Shown here one piece after another: positions 39,954-49,060 of a DNA stretch of 64,000 nucleotides. Source of the stretch: JANNVK01 sp031414415 (GTDB lineage: Bacteria > Acidobacteriota > Blastocatellia > Pyrinomonadales > Pyrinomonadaceae). A program made the position numbers and the translations under genes. The stretch is from contig JANNVK010000107.1 of NCBI GenBank assembly GCA_031414415.1, forward strand, positions 4,835 through 68,834, in the 5' to 3' direction. The first letter of the stretch is position 1. Each line of letters begins with the position of its first letter. The notes under the pieces were generated by a model. That model did not search any database. It was not told where the DNA came from and saw only the letters and a program-made list of their open reading frames with translations.

Positions 39954-42032
39954 ATGAATCATAACTTTACGGGACGATTTAAAAATATCGTATTATTTGT
40001 CTTTACTTGTTTGTTAACGTTTGCTTTACAAACAAACATTTTTGCGAAACCAATTAAATTAGTTTCACAAATTTCGCCGGGCTGTGCGACGACATCAATT
40101 CTTAAATATGCAGATGTTTATGCAGATGGAAACCTAGCAGTAATGGGAAGTTTTAATTGTCGTGGTGCATTTATTTTTAATATTGAGAACCCGAAAACTC
40201 CAACTTTAGCTTCTTGGTACAATCCTGGTGCAAATCAACAATTTTTAGAAGCAATTGTGATTGGTAATCGTGCATATTTCGGAAGTGGAAATGGTGGCGG
40301 AGTTCATATTGTTGACGTTTCTAATCCGACAAGTCCAGTGCTTTTAGGTCTTGTAAATTCGATAAGTGGCAACGGACATAATTCAATCCACGAAATGATG
40401 ATTTTGAATCAAGGTGGACAAACATATCTGATTGAAAACTTTAACGGTTTTTCAAGTAAGATCATAAAAATCATCAATATCACAAATCCGGCAGCTCCAG
40501 TTTTTGTCCGTGATTTAAATCCAACAGAAGCGGTTTGGGTTCACGCCATGCATATACGTGGAAACCGAATGTTTACATCAGGTTGGGGAAGTTCAACGGC
40601 TCGCGGGCGAACCGAAATTTACGACATTTCTAACATTGCGACTCAGGCTCCAACTTTACTTGGCTTTATTGAAGACACGGCATTTACAACTTCTGGTAAT
40701 TCGATGCATAGCAGTTGGTCGAGTGAAGACGGAAATTATCTCTATTCGTGTCGTGAAACAACTGGAAGTAACGGAACAAATCCTGCTGATTTGAGAGTTT
40801 ATGACATTCAAAATCCGGCTTCACCATTGTTAGTAAAAAAAGTTTCGATGATTGATTTGGGAATAAATGCAGTATCTCCGCACAATCCGGTTGTCATGGG
40901 AAACAAATTGTATGTGTCTTGGTATCAAGCTGGAACAGTTGTTTTTGACATTTCAAACCCAATAGATCCAAAAAATGCAGGTATTTATGACACTTACGCA
41001 CCCGAGTTTGTTCCGTCAGATTTTAAAGATGGCGAAGTGAGCGATGAACCTTGGGATATGGTTTGTGGAAATTCGAGCCAGCAAAATCTTTTGCCGACAA
41101 GCTATAACGGAAATTGGGCTGTTTATCCATTTTTAGGCGAAGACAAAGTTATTTTAGCTGATTTGACCAACGGTTTATTTATTGTTGATGTCACTTCTTC
41201 TAATCTTGTATCTGATTTTGACGGTGACAAAAAAACTGATTTATCGACGTTTACACAATCAACCGGTAACTGGAAAATAGAAACATCTTCAAACAATAAT
41301 CTCACTACAACTTCATTTGGAACTTCGGGCGATAAAATTGTAGCTGCCGATTATGACGGCGATGGAAAATCCGATATTTCGGTTTTTAGACCTTCAAATG
41401 GTGTTTGGTATCGTTTAAATAGTTCGAATGGAGCTTTTGTAGCAAATCAATTTGGGACAACTGGTGATATTGCAGTTCCATCTGATTATGATTTTGACGG
41501 CAAAGCTGACGTAGCAGTATTTCGTCCGTCAAGTGGAATTTGGTATATTAATCAATCAACACAAGGATTTCGTGCTACTCAGTGGGGAATTAGTTCAGAT
41601 AAAATTTTAACCGGCGATTTTGATGGCGACGGGAAGTCTGATGTTACTGTTTTCCGAAACGGAATTTGGTATATTTTGCAAAGTTCTAACAATATTCCAC
41701 TTTCTTATTCATTTGGATTGGCTGGCGATATTCCGATTTCGGGCGATTTTGATGGTGATAGCAAAACAGATTTTGCAGTTTACCGTCCTTCAAATGGCTT
41801 TTGGTATCGAATAAACAGTAGTAATGGTTCATTTACAGCAAATCAATTTGGGATTTCGACTGATACTCCAATTTCAGCTGATTATGATGGCGATGGCAAA
41901 ACCGATATTGCTGTATTTCGTTCAAGTAATAATAACTGGTATCGTCTAAATAGTTCGAATGGAGTTTTTGTCCAAAAGAATTTTGGTGAATCTGGAGATG
42001 TTCCGTCTCCTTCATCTTTCAACGCTCAGTAG
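39954..42032 (+). CDS. Secreted LVIVD-repeat and FG-GAP/VCBS-repeat protein
   Basis: A 692-residue exported protein with a signal peptide (about 30 residues). Residues 40-420 form LVIVD-type beta-propeller units (VHIVDVSNPTSPVLLG, IINITNPAAPVFV, LRVYDIQNPASPLLV, VVFDISNPIDP). From residue 420 there are about six FG-GAP/VCBS repeats with DFDGDGKSD-type calcium loops, alternating with VFRPSNGVWYRLNSSNG segments. Probably a surface adhesion or matrix protein. The strong similarity between the C-terminal repeats suggests recent internal duplication. Confidence 0.88.
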   Translation: MNHNFTGRFKNIVLFVFTCLLTFALQTNIFAKPIKLVSQISPGCATTSILKYADVYADGNLAVMGSFNCRGAFIFNIENPKTPTLASWYNPGANQQFLEAIVIGNRAYFGSGNGGGVHIVDVSNPTSPVLLGLVNSISGNGHNSIHEMMILNQGGQTYLIENFNGFSSKIIKIINITNPAAPVFVRDLNPTEAVWVHAMHIRGNRMFTSGWGSSTARGRTEIYDISNIATQAPTLLGFIEDTAFTTSGNSMHSSWSSEDGNYLYSCRETTGSNGTNPADLRVYDIQNPASPLLVKKVSMIDLGINAVSPHNPVVMGNKLYVSWYQAGTVVFDISNPIDPKNAGIYDTYAPEFVPSDFKDGEVSDEPWDMVCGNSSQQNLLPTSYNGNWAVYPFLGEDKVILADLTNGLFIVDVTSSNLVSDFDGDKKTDLSTFTQSTGNWKIETSSNNNLTTTSFGTSGDKIVAADYDGDGKSDISVFRPSNGVWYRLNSSNGAFVANQFGTTGDIAVPSDYDFDGKADVAVFRPSSGIWYINQSTQGFRATQWGISSDKILTGDFDGDGKSDVTVFRNGIWYILQSSNNIPLSYSFGLAGDIPISGDFDGDSKTDFAVYRPSNGFWYRINSSNGSFTANQFGISTDTPISADYDGDGKTDIAVFRSSNNNWYRLNSSNGVFVQKNFGESGDVPSPSSFNAQ

Positions 42033-42045
42033 TTTTTATCCAATT

Positions 42046-42093
42046 TGAAAAAAAGTCAGTAGTCGCTTTAATGTTGATTACTGGCTTTTTTAT
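42046..42093 (+). terminator. Rho-independent terminator after the LVIVD/FG-GAP gene
   Basis: A long stem (AAAAAGTCAGTAGTC with GATTACTGGCTTTTT, two G-T pairs) with an 11-base loop, ending in T-rich sequence, lies just after the stop. Confidence 0.8.
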
Positions 42094-42101
42094 ATAAAAT
42101 T

Positions 42102-42416
42102 ATGAAACTTAAGTTGACTCTTCGAAATGGTTCGCTCGAAGGCAAAATGTTTGAGTTAACCGTCGGATTTTTTACATTCGGGCGAAGCGAAAAATGTAAT
42201 ATAAGATTTGATAAAAATGAACGAATTGTTTCATTAAATCACGCGTATATTCAGTCTCATGGTGAAAAGTTTTGGTTGACTGATAATATGAGCACATACG
42301 GAACTTTTGTCAACGGTTTGAAAATAGAAAAAGTAATACTCAAATCAGGTGATAGAATATTATTTGGGAAAAAAGGGATTGAAGCAGTTGTTGAAATCAC
42401 ATTACACACATTATGA
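42102..42416 (+). CDS. FHA-domain protein
   Basis: A 104-residue protein consisting only of a forkhead-associated domain, which binds phosphothreonine peptides. Conserved points are FTFGRSEKC (G-R), SLNHAYI (S-x-x-H) and the STYGTFVNGLK loop (Asn), then GDRILFG. It may recognise substrates of a Ser/Thr kinase such as the one at 62200, an inference without direct support. It stands alone, with a terminator before it and 124 bases after it. Confidence 0.88.
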   Translation: MKLKLTLRNGSLEGKMFELTVGFFTFGRSEKCNIRFDKNERIVSLNHAYIQSHGEKFWLTDNMSTYGTFVNGLKIEKVILKSGDRILFGKKGIEAVVEITLHTL

Positions 42417-42540
42417 TTGACTTTCATAAAAAACTTCCGCAAAAAACATTTATTAAAACGTCAATGTTTAGCAATAACCTAAACCCAAATTAAATTGAAT
42501 ACTTTATTACAAACCAAATTTCGCGAGGAGAATTAATTAT

Positions 42541-43266
42541 ATGCCAATCTTAGTAGGAATTGACGGAACAGGTAGTGAAATAGTTCCTGGAGCAGACAGA
42601 AACAAGGCTTATGACATAGCCTTTGCCAACAGTTTTGTAAAAAGAATCTGCCGCCAAAGCACGACTACAAAATATTTTCGTGGTCCAGTTGCTTTAGGTG
42701 GTGGAATGAACGATGCGATTGTTGGTGCGGTTGCGTTTATTAAAGAATTGCATCAAAGAATGCCTGACGAACCAATATTGCTAACTGGATATAGTCGCGG
42801 TGCGGCTGCGGCTGTGATGGTTGCAGACAGACTTAAAGACGCAGATATAAAAGTTCGAGCTTTATTGATGTTTGATTGCGTTGACCGATATATTGGCGGC
42901 GATGCATCAGTTGTTCCAAATAATGTTGAATTTGTTCGGCATGTGATTAGAGATCCAGCCGGAAGATCGCGAAGAAGTTTTGGAAATGACGGAATGAAAT
43001 ACAATCCGCCGACAAAATATGAACCATACACAAAGCATATGTGCACACACGGTGGAATGGGCGGCACACCTTGGAAAAAACCTGATGACAAAAAAGGCAC
43101 AGATTTTATTGATGAAGGTGCTTTAGAAGCGTGGATTGCTCCAGGCAGAAATGAGCCAGTTTGGACTTATACAACTTACATAAGCTACGATCGAGATGTT
43201 GAAGTTTCAAAAGAAGTATGGGCGGCAGTTCAAAACTTCTTAAAAACCCACAGTTTTTATCTCTAA
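42541..43266 (+). CDS. DUF2235/Tle-like alpha/beta hydrolase
   Basis: A 241-residue protein with an alpha/beta-hydrolase nucleophile elbow (LLTGYSRGAAAAVMVADRL, Ser in G-Y-S-R-G) and the N-terminal VGIDGTGSE strand. This pattern resembles DUF2235 and the type VI secretion phospholipase effectors (Tle). HMCTHGGMGG could supply the catalytic His and FDCVDRY an Asp. No signal peptide and no secretion genes are nearby, so an effector role is open. CGAGGAG precedes the ATG. Confidence 0.7.
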   Translation: MPILVGIDGTGSEIVPGADRNKAYDIAFANSFVKRICRQSTTTKYFRGPVALGGGMNDAIVGAVAFIKELHQRMPDEPILLTGYSRGAAAAVMVADRLKDADIKVRALLMFDCVDRYIGGDASVVPNNVEFVRHVIRDPAGRSRRSFGNDGMKYNPPTKYEPYTKHMCTHGGMGGTPWKKPDDKKGTDFIDEGALEAWIAPGRNEPVWTYTTYISYDRDVEVSKEVWAAVQNFLKTHSFYL

Positions 43267-43274
43267 AAACATTC

Positions 43275-44747
43275 TCAATAGGCTCGGGCAAATATTACAC
43301 GTTTGCTCGAGTCTTTTCCGCTGTAAATACATTTTCCAGCTTCGTCAGTCGAAACCAAAGGTATGCAGCGTATCGTTGCTTTTGTTTCTTGCTTAATTTT
43401 CTCTTCGGTTTCGCTTGTGCCGTCCCAATGTGCTGAGATAAATCCACCTTTTTCGATTTGAACTTTAAAATCTTCCCAAGTATCAATATTAAATGTGTTT
43501 TCCTCGCGGAATTTCAGGGCTTTTTGGTAGATATTTGTTTGAATATCTTCCAAAAGCGACGCGATTTTTTCTTCAATTCCTTCAAGTGGCAAAGTTTCTT
43601 TGGTTAAATTATCTCTTCGGGCAACTTCAACCGTTCCATTTTCCAAGTCACGCATTCCTAAACCAAGACGAACTGGAACTCCGCGAAGTTCGTATTCCGC
43701 AAATTTATAACCCGGTTTATATTTATCGTCCGTATCAAATTTTACTGAAATTCCCTTTGCTTTTAATGCTTTAACGATTGGTTCAACCGTTTCTTTGAGT
43801 TTTGCAAGGTCTTCGTCAGTTTTGTAAATCGGAACAATTACAACTTGAATTGGTGCAAGTTTTGGCGGCAAAACTAAGCCATTATCGTCTGAATGAGCCA
43901 TAATCAAAGCTCCCATTAAACGTGTCGAAACGCCCCAACTTGTTGCCCACGCATATTCGAGTTCGTTTTGTTTATTGACAAATTTGACATCAAAACTCTT
44001 TGCAAAATTTTGCCCAAGAAAGTGCGAAGTGCCTGATTGCAAAGCCTTTCCGTCTTGCATCAAGGCTTCGATGCAATAAGTTTCTATCGCTCCGGCGAAG
44101 CGTTCGTTTGGCGATTTTACGCCTTGCAAAACCGGCATTGCCATCCAATTTTCGGCGAAATCAGCATAAACGCCGAGCATTCTTTCAGTTTCTTCAATCG
44201 CTTCTTGCTCGGTAGAATGAGCCGTGTGACCTTCTTGCCACAAGAATTCGGTTGTTCGCAAAAAAAGACGAGTTCGCATTTCCCAACGAACAACATTCGC
44301 CCATTGATTTATCAGCAAAGGCAAATCTCGCCAAGATTGAATCCAGCCTTTGTAAGTATTCCAAATTACAGTTTCTGATGTCGGGCGAATGATTAATTCT
44401 TCTTCTAATTTTGCGTCAGGATCGACAATTAAACCTTTGCCGTTTGGATTTGCTTTCAGGCGATAATGCGTCACAACCGCACATTCTTTGGCGAAACCTT
44501 CAGCGTGTTCTTCTTCTTTTTCGAGAAAAGATTTTGGCACAAAAAGAGGGAAGTAAGCGTTTACATGCCCAGTTTCCTTGAACATATCGTCTAATGCACG
44601 CTGCATTTTTTCCCAAATGCTAAAGCCATAAGGTTTGATAACCATACAACCGCGAACCGCTGAATTCTCCGCAAGATCTGCTCGTTTAACAAGTTCGTTA
44701 TACCATTCCGAATAATTTTCTGATCGTTTAGGAAGTGATTTGCTCAT
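43275..44747 (-). CDS. proS: Prolyl-tRNA synthetase, type 3 (archaeal/eukaryotic-like)
   Basis: A class II aminoacyl-tRNA synthetase of 490 residues, lacking the bacterial editing insertion and carrying the C-terminal zinc-binding-like extension of the type 3 form (the ending KRVIFARAY is characteristic). Motif 2 is represented by WEMRTRLFLRTTEFLWQEGH. The TSE of RPTSETVIW and the anticodon domain (IQVVIVPIYK) are present. It attaches proline to tRNA-Pro. The window shows only this ProS, so it is probably the housekeeping copy. Confidence 0.95.
   Translation of the reverse strand: MSKSLPKRSENYSEWYNELVKRADLAENSAVRGCMVIKPYGFSIWEKMQRALDDMFKETGHVNAYFPLFVPKSFLEKEEEHAEGFAKECAVVTHYRLKANPNGKGLIVDPDAKLEEELIIRPTSETVIWNTYKGWIQSWRDLPLLINQWANVVRWEMRTRLFLRTTEFLWQEGHTAHSTEQEAIEETERMLGVYADFAENWMAMPVLQGVKSPNERFAGAIETYCIEALMQDGKALQSGTSHFLGQNFAKSFDVKFVNKQNELEYAWATSWGVSTRLMGALIMAHSDDNGLVLPPKLAPIQVVIVPIYKTDEDLAKLKETVEPIVKALKAKGISVKFDTDDKYKPGYKFAEYELRGVPVRLGLGMRDLENGTVEVARRDNLTKETLPLEGIEEKIASLLEDIQTNIYQKALKFREENTFNIDTWEDFKVQIEKGGFISAHWDGTSETEEKIKQETKATIRCIPLVSTDEAGKCIYSGKDSSKRVIFARAY
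43281..43316 (+). terminator. Hairpin terminator within the end of proS
   Basis: A 12-bp stem (GGCTCGGGCAAA with TTTGCTCGAGTC, two G-T pairs) is followed by TTTT on the plus strand, 15 bases after the stop of the hydrolase gene. It lies inside the last codons of the convergent proS. Confidence 0.6.
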
Positions 44748-44837
44748 ATATTCAAAATGGTAATCATAGATTATTTGGGCTAAATAAGAAAGCCTAGCCG
44801 AAACTAGACTCTATATTTCACAGACGCAGGATTGAGA

Positions 44838-46271
44838 CTATGGTTTAGGTAAATCTTTAATATATTTGTCGATTTCGTCGTATGGATACAGAACAACATA
44901 CTGAGAAGTGTATGTGTCTTTGTCAAAATCCTTTTGCATAGTCTTGTTTTGAAAAGATGTCTTAGCAATCACCTTAAACGCTTTGTAGTCGATTATTGAA
45001 ACCTCACAGATGTTTGCAAAAACTGAAGTTCGCCCAACCGCACCCAATTTGCTTCCTTTCTTGCAATTAACTCTGATCAAAGTATCGATTTCATTGATGT
45101 TTTCGGCTAATTTTTCAGGTTCAACTCCCCATTTTTCATAGTCGTATTTATAAAGTTCCTTACCAAAACCATCAATTCCTTTCAATTCGGCTTTTCCGGA
45201 AGCGTCCTGTTGAACTACCGACATTTTTCCTCTTATTGCGACGTTAGAATCAAGACTTTCAGGCACTACAACCCGACCAAGTTCTGGTGCCAAGTTTTTG
45301 AAACCGGTATATTTGCCATAAGTTCCGCTACGATCATCAAACGGCATTTCGACTAAAGGTTTCGAAAGTTTCTCAAGCGGCAAACCAGAAATAAACTCAT
45401 CATATTCTTCAGGCGAAAGCAAAACGTATTCTTTGTCAGCTGAGCGGGAAGTAATCGAATTCGGTGGAGTTTTATTTGTAAATGTTTTTTCTGCGATTAT
45501 CGAAGGAGTTTTGTAGTCGATGATCGTAGCTTTGCAGATATTTGCATAAGCCGTAATTCCGCCTTCGTAGCTGCCGAGCCGTCCGCCTTTATCACACGAA
45601 AGTTGAATTAATGTATCAATTTCGTCGACGGTTTCGGCTAACCGATTGGTAGAAAACGAAAATCGATCAATGTCTAGAGGCTGAAGTTTTTTACCTTCAT
45701 AATCAATTCCGAGCATTTTCGCACCGTAATTTCGGTTGTTTTCTACGATTGCGATTTTCCCTTTGATAATAGGACTCGTCTGTAGATTTTTTGGCGGCGA
45801 CATTTTTGCCAATTCTGCTGCTTTATCAAGCAGCGGTTTATAATTTTTTTCCGTCTCAGTCGCCGGTGAAATGGTTTGTGACGATGTTGAATTTGAAGAG
45901 GTCGAATTTCCCTCAGTCGTTGGGCGTGTCGGGCTTTGTTTAAGTGCAAAGAACCCAACAATCCCGAAAATTCCGAGCAATATTAAACCGCCGCAACCGA
46001 CTAACCCAAACAGTAACCATTTTGAACTTCCAGATTTCTGTGGAATCTGCGTAACCTGTTGATTTAATTGAACATTAGGCTTATTTATCGGCGGAATATT
46101 TGAGGTTTGTTTCGGTTGCGGAAAAATTTCTCCTAGCTTTTGCCAAGTTTGTTGACCATCTTTTATCCCAAAATCATTTGGCGAAAATTGTCCGTTGCGT
46201 AACATTTCTAAAACCTTAGTTTCGTCGAATGGACCGTGTTGCTGTCCGTTTTTGTTAATAAACATTTGCAT
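44838..46271 (-). CDS. GYF_2-domain membrane protein with internal duplication
   Basis: A protein of about 477 residues from the ATG at 46271. An N-terminal GYF_2 domain (MFINKNGQQHGPFDETKVLE, then DGQQTWQKLGEIFPQP) is followed by a linker, a transmembrane helix near residue 105 (LLFGLVGCGGLILLGIFGI) and a Thr/Ser-rich stalk. Two homologous outer domains come next: the first contains ANICKATIIDYKTPSIIA, the second ANICEVSIIDYKAFKVIA, each preceded by an EIDTLI-x-x-x-CDKG/CKKG segment. GYF_2 domains are thought to bind Pro-rich partners. Function unknown. A TTG at 46295 is the alternative start. Confidence 0.72.
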   Translation of the reverse strand: MQMFINKNGQQHGPFDETKVLEMLRNGQFSPNDFGIKDGQQTWQKLGEIFPQPKQTSNIPPINKPNVQLNQQVTQIPQKSGSSKWLLFGLVGCGGLILLGIFGIVGFFALKQSPTRPTTEGNSTSSNSTSSQTISPATETEKNYKPLLDKAAELAKMSPPKNLQTSPIIKGKIAIVENNRNYGAKMLGIDYEGKKLQPLDIDRFSFSTNRLAETVDEIDTLIQLSCDKGGRLGSYEGGITAYANICKATIIDYKTPSIIAEKTFTNKTPPNSITSRSADKEYVLLSPEEYDEFISGLPLEKLSKPLVEMPFDDRSGTYGKYTGFKNLAPELGRVVVPESLDSNVAIRGKMSVVQQDASGKAELKGIDGFGKELYKYDYEKWGVEPEKLAENINEIDTLIRVNCKKGSKLGAVGRTSVFANICEVSIIDYKAFKVIAKTSFQNKTMQKDFDKDTYTSQYVVLYPYDEIDKYIKDLPKP

Positions 46272-46278
46272 AATTTTT

Positions 46279-46638
46279 TTACGAGATTTTTTCAAATTTG
46301 CTTATAAAATTCGCTGATTCGAATTCAGCTAATTCTACTTTTTCAAGACATTTATTTTTTTCGAGATAAAATTTTGCATCTTTTTGCAAAAACTCGAGTT
46401 TAATTAATTCGTCATTTTCACGAAGAATAATATTTTCTTCAATTATTTGATATGTCAAACCACCGGAATTGCCAGTTTGCCAATCGTTGCCGAGAAAATC
46501 CGAACGGAACTGATCAAAAAATGAATCGCGAAATTCTGATATTGTTTTACTAGAAACTCTAAAAAACACAATCGTCGGCTCGCATTCGCAATAATTTCCT
46601 TCTAAATCGTAGCTGTATTTGAAAAAAAGCTTGAACAT
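46279..46638 (-). CDS. Hypothetical protein
   Basis: A 119-residue acidic protein (start MFKLFFKYSYDLEGNYCECE, end ESANFISKFEKIS), alpha/beta in appearance, without signal peptide. No family recognised. It sits immediately upstream of the GYF_2 gene on the same strand, with only 7 bases to the preferred start, so it is probably co-expressed. Confidence 0.55.
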   Translation of the reverse strand: MFKLFFKYSYDLEGNYCECEPTIVFFRVSSKTISEFRDSFFDQFRSDFLGNDWQTGNSGGLTYQIIEENIILRENDELIKLEFLQKDAKFYLEKNKCLEKVELAEFESANFISKFEKIS

Positions 46639-46833
46639 TTTTTAGATTATAAGACTTTTTTTGATATTTATTGGGTTTTACATTGTGATTTAGGGTTTTT
46701 TCTTTTCAGCCGAAGGATTAGAAGTAGGTTTCCGTTCAATCAGTTTGGGCAAAATTTGATTTTGCCCTTAAAATGTTAAACAATTCCAGCTTCCTATCCT
46801 TCCAACATCGACAATCCCGTTATTTTTCAAAAT
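46639..46833. other. Intergenic stretch with a stem-loop at 46747-46767
   Basis: Gap after the secreted-protein gene on the minus strand. A perfect 9-bp stem (GGGCAAAAT with ATTTTGCCC, 3-base loop) may end that transcript, although no T-run follows on the minus strand. Nothing else was recognised. Confidence 0.45.
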
Positions 46834-48039
46834 TTACTTCAATCCTAATTTGTCACATGTTAGGACTGCCGAATCGCCGTGGTCAACAAAAACTTTGCCG
46901 TATGTTCCACCGCCGGAATAGTTTTGCCGCAAACCAAAACCTTGGTAAAAACAAGCTCCGTTGCTGGTATCCTGAACAAAAACTGTAAACCATTGACTTG
47001 AATACCGATAAGAAGGAATTCCGATGTCGTTATATTGCGTTGTCCACATTCCCTGACTCGCCGGCGATTTGGCATAAAGTTTGATAACTTTCAAATTAGC
47101 GGCAGGAGTTGAAAAGCTATTACGGTAAAGATTTGAAATGCTCGCCGTTGTGTAGCCGCCGATAATTGGGCTTGATTTCGCAGTCCATTCGGCTGGCAGA
47201 GGTTCGTTAGCGGCTTTTTGGACTTTGTAATTTGCGTCAAAACTATTATTCAGTTTTTCTTGGTTTGCTTTGATTTTGGCATAGTCGCTGCCGCGAAACG
47301 TGATGCTAAAACTGTCTAAGATAGATTGCGTCTGATTTTCCGGCAAAGGATTTCCGCGAAAATCGACTGCTTGAATCCTTATTTTATTCAAAATTTTATA
47401 GGTGCCTTCGTTGGTTTGCGAGTTGGTTAAGAAAAGATACATATCAAACCCGTAAGATATTCCGTCGTTTGGATTTCCGCCCCAATAGAAAGCCGATTTT
47501 GCATTGTCGGGACTTGGAAATATGTCAAAATCAAAATAGGTTTTGTCTAAATCACTTTTATTGATGATTGCTCTGAAATTTCGTCCAAGATCACTGATAG
47601 AATTGTTGTCCTTGATTGTATATAAAAGGAAATCCACGTTGTATTCTTTAATCTTCTTGTCGGGTTCGGTGGGTTTAAGGACTTCTTTGACCGTTCCGCC
47701 GTTCAAAACGAGTCTGGCGTAAATAAATTCATTTGATGAAAATGACTCTTTCGCACCTGCAACGCTGCCGTCAGCCGGAAAAGGTTTATCGGAATAATAG
47801 ATTTCTCCCAAACTGTTTTGTGCAGGCGGCGAATCGTTTTTCGATGGTTTATTACCGCTCTCCGAAGAACCGCTGCCCGTGCTTTTACTCTCAGTAGTTT
47901 TTGTTTCTATCTTCTTTTCTTTTTTCTTCGCCGCTTCCTTGGCTTTGTTAATTAAATCACCGAATTGTGCATAACTCGTTTCGCCATACGTGATGGCAAT
48001 TATCAAAATTGCCGCGATTGTTAGTAGATTCTTTTTCAT
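46834..48039 (-). CDS. Exported protein of unknown function
   Basis: A 401-residue protein with a signal peptide (residues 1-24, ending SYAQF), then a Lys/Glu/Ser/Thr-rich low-complexity segment to residue 75 (coiled AKEAAKKKEKKIETK). A folded domain follows with IYARLVLNGGTVKEV and FDFDIFPSPDNAKS. The C-terminal third ends in DSAVLTCDKLGLK. No known domain recognised. It is one of several lineage-specific secreted proteins in this stretch. Confidence 0.68.
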   Translation of the reverse strand: MKKNLLTIAAILIIAITYGETSYAQFGDLINKAKEAAKKKEKKIETKTTESKSTGSGSSESGNKPSKNDSPPAQNSLGEIYYSDKPFPADGSVAGAKESFSSNEFIYARLVLNGGTVKEVLKPTEPDKKIKEYNVDFLLYTIKDNNSISDLGRNFRAIINKSDLDKTYFDFDIFPSPDNAKSAFYWGGNPNDGISYGFDMYLFLTNSQTNEGTYKILNKIRIQAVDFRGNPLPENQTQSILDSFSITFRGSDYAKIKANQEKLNNSFDANYKVQKAANEPLPAEWTAKSSPIIGGYTTASISNLYRNSFSTPAANLKVIKLYAKSPASQGMWTTQYNDIGIPSYRYSSQWFTVFVQDTSNGACFYQGFGLRQNYSGGGTYGKVFVDHGDSAVLTCDKLGLK

Positions 48040-48125
48040 AATTTTTTTCTTTAATTTATCAAATATTATTTGACGTTGATTTGGCTTCGATGTTCGATTC
48101 TTTGGAGAATTCGATATCGGAAGCC

Positions 48126-48155
48126 CGAGCGTCGTGCAAAACTCGACGACGCTCG
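48126..48155. repeat. Perfect 10-bp stem-loop
   Basis: CGAGCGTCGT pairs exactly with ACGACGCTCG around a 10-base loop. It lies after the stop of the lipoprotein gene. No T-run follows on the minus strand, so it may be a repeated palindromic element or a processing signal rather than a terminator. Confidence 0.6.
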
Positions 48156-48173
48156 TTTGATTTTCGAATTTAA

Positions 48174-48755
48174 CTAATTCGCTTTAACAATAACGCAATG
48201 TTCCAAGCCAATAATCCACATTTTGGGAACCAAACCCTTCAAAGTAACTAATTGATCTTCTTTAAGACTCTTAATTTCGTCCTTATTTTCCGGGTCAAAG
48301 TTGCATCCAACGTCGTCAAGAATAGGGTCGCCCCCAATCAACTTGACACTTGGCGGCAATACGTCGTTCTTTTCGGGATAAAGAACACTTACTCTCCCTG
48401 TCACTTCGATAATTTTTCCACGAATCTTATCCAAAGGCGTGATTACATCCTTCCAGGTCTTTTTTTCATTAATAAAATCAACCGAATCGTAAGACGCGAC
48501 GGCTTTATCATCCATTTTGATAATTCGATTTCCTTTGTGTTCGCCCGATGTCGCTGGCACGGGAGCGGCATTGGTCGGAGCCGAATTCGTCGGAGTGACA
48601 TTACTATTTTTCGGCGACGCGGAATCGATTGGACTCGGGGAACTTACTCCGCCGCTTTCTTTGCCGGCTATTCGGTCTTTAAGCGATCCGCATCCAAGCG
48701 AAAATATCGCTAAGATTGTTATAACTAAACTGATTGTTTGTAGATTTTTTTTCAT
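48174..48755 (-). CDS. OB-fold lipoprotein
   Basis: A 193-residue lipoprotein with a lipobox in IFSLGCGSL (Cys22). A Ser/Pro/Asn/Thr-rich stalk (residues 30-70) leads to a C-terminal OB-fold of the tRNA_anti-like type (GKIIEVTGRVSVLYPE, then QLVTLKGLVPKMWIIG and LEHCVIV). The ligand is unknown. It is preceded by a hairpin next to the ribosome site and by one of three copies of the putative sigma-dependent promoter motif. Confidence 0.72.
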   Translation of the reverse strand: MKKNLQTISLVITILAIFSLGCGSLKDRIAGKESGGVSSPSPIDSASPKNSNVTPTNSAPTNAAPVPATSGEHKGNRIIKMDDKAVASYDSVDFINEKKTWKDVITPLDKIRGKIIEVTGRVSVLYPEKNDVLPPSVKLIGGDPILDDVGCNFDPENKDEIKSLKEDQLVTLKGLVPKMWIIGLEHCVIVKAN

Positions 48756-48768
48756 AATTTTTTTCCTT

Positions 48769-48783
48769 TGCGGAATTTCCGCA
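48769..48783 (-). promoter_or_regulatory. Stem-loop directly upstream of the ribosome binding site
   Basis: TGCGG and CCGCA form a 5-bp stem with a 5-base loop, followed at once by AAGGA and the ATG at 48755. The same arrangement occurs upstream of the gene starting at 51539. Confidence 0.5.
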
Positions 48784-48805
48784 TTTTCCTTTGCAAAAAC
48801 TTTCC

Positions 48806-48842
48806 TTCACTTTGATAAGACAATTTCACAAAAACATTTCAC
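48806..48842 (-). promoter_or_regulatory. Putative ECF-type promoter motif, copy A
   Basis: On the minus strand TGAAATGTTTTTG is followed 7 bases later by GTCTTAT and then GTGAA. The motif is nearly identical to the copies at 50641 and 59059. Reading TGAAAT as -35 and GTCTTAT as -10 fits an ECF sigma promoter, about 60 bases before the lipoprotein start. Confidence 0.65.
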
Positions 48843-48849
48843 ATTTTTT

Positions 48850-48886
48850 CAAAAAAAAACGAGCAAGGCATTCAAGCGTTGCTCAC
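48850..48886 (-). terminator. Rho-independent terminator of the CSLREA gene
   Basis: Stem GAGCAA/TTGCTC, extended by an inner GC pair, is followed on the minus strand by about ten T. It lies 175 bases after the annotated stop of the CSLREA gene and just before the motif of the next gene. Confidence 0.75.
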
Positions 48887-48907
48887 AATAGAGATAAACT
48901 CGCAATG

Positions 48908-49060
48908 TTACGGCAATAAATCACCGCAGAGTTGAGGACTTCCGGGAAAGCTAGTCATCGAGGTAGGCATTTTGGAGGTTGTGGAATCTTCAATAGGCAT
49001 AAAATATAACTCAGCCAAATCTTCGCCAAAGCATCCAGTTTGCAGTAATACTTCTCCCGT
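48908..49060 (-). other. In-frame 50-codon extension after the CSLREA stop codon
   Basis: Directly after the TAG of the CSLREA gene the same frame stays open for 50 codons (TGEVLLQTGCFGEDLAELYF at its start, QLCGDLLP at its end). It then stops with TAA, still upstream of the terminator. It may be the lost C-terminus of the protein, a read-through product, or chance. Confidence 0.3.

Noticed and set aside
48126..48155. Intrinsic terminator for the lipoprotein gene
   Set aside because: The stem is perfect but no T-run follows on the minus strand, so it is listed as a stem-loop only.
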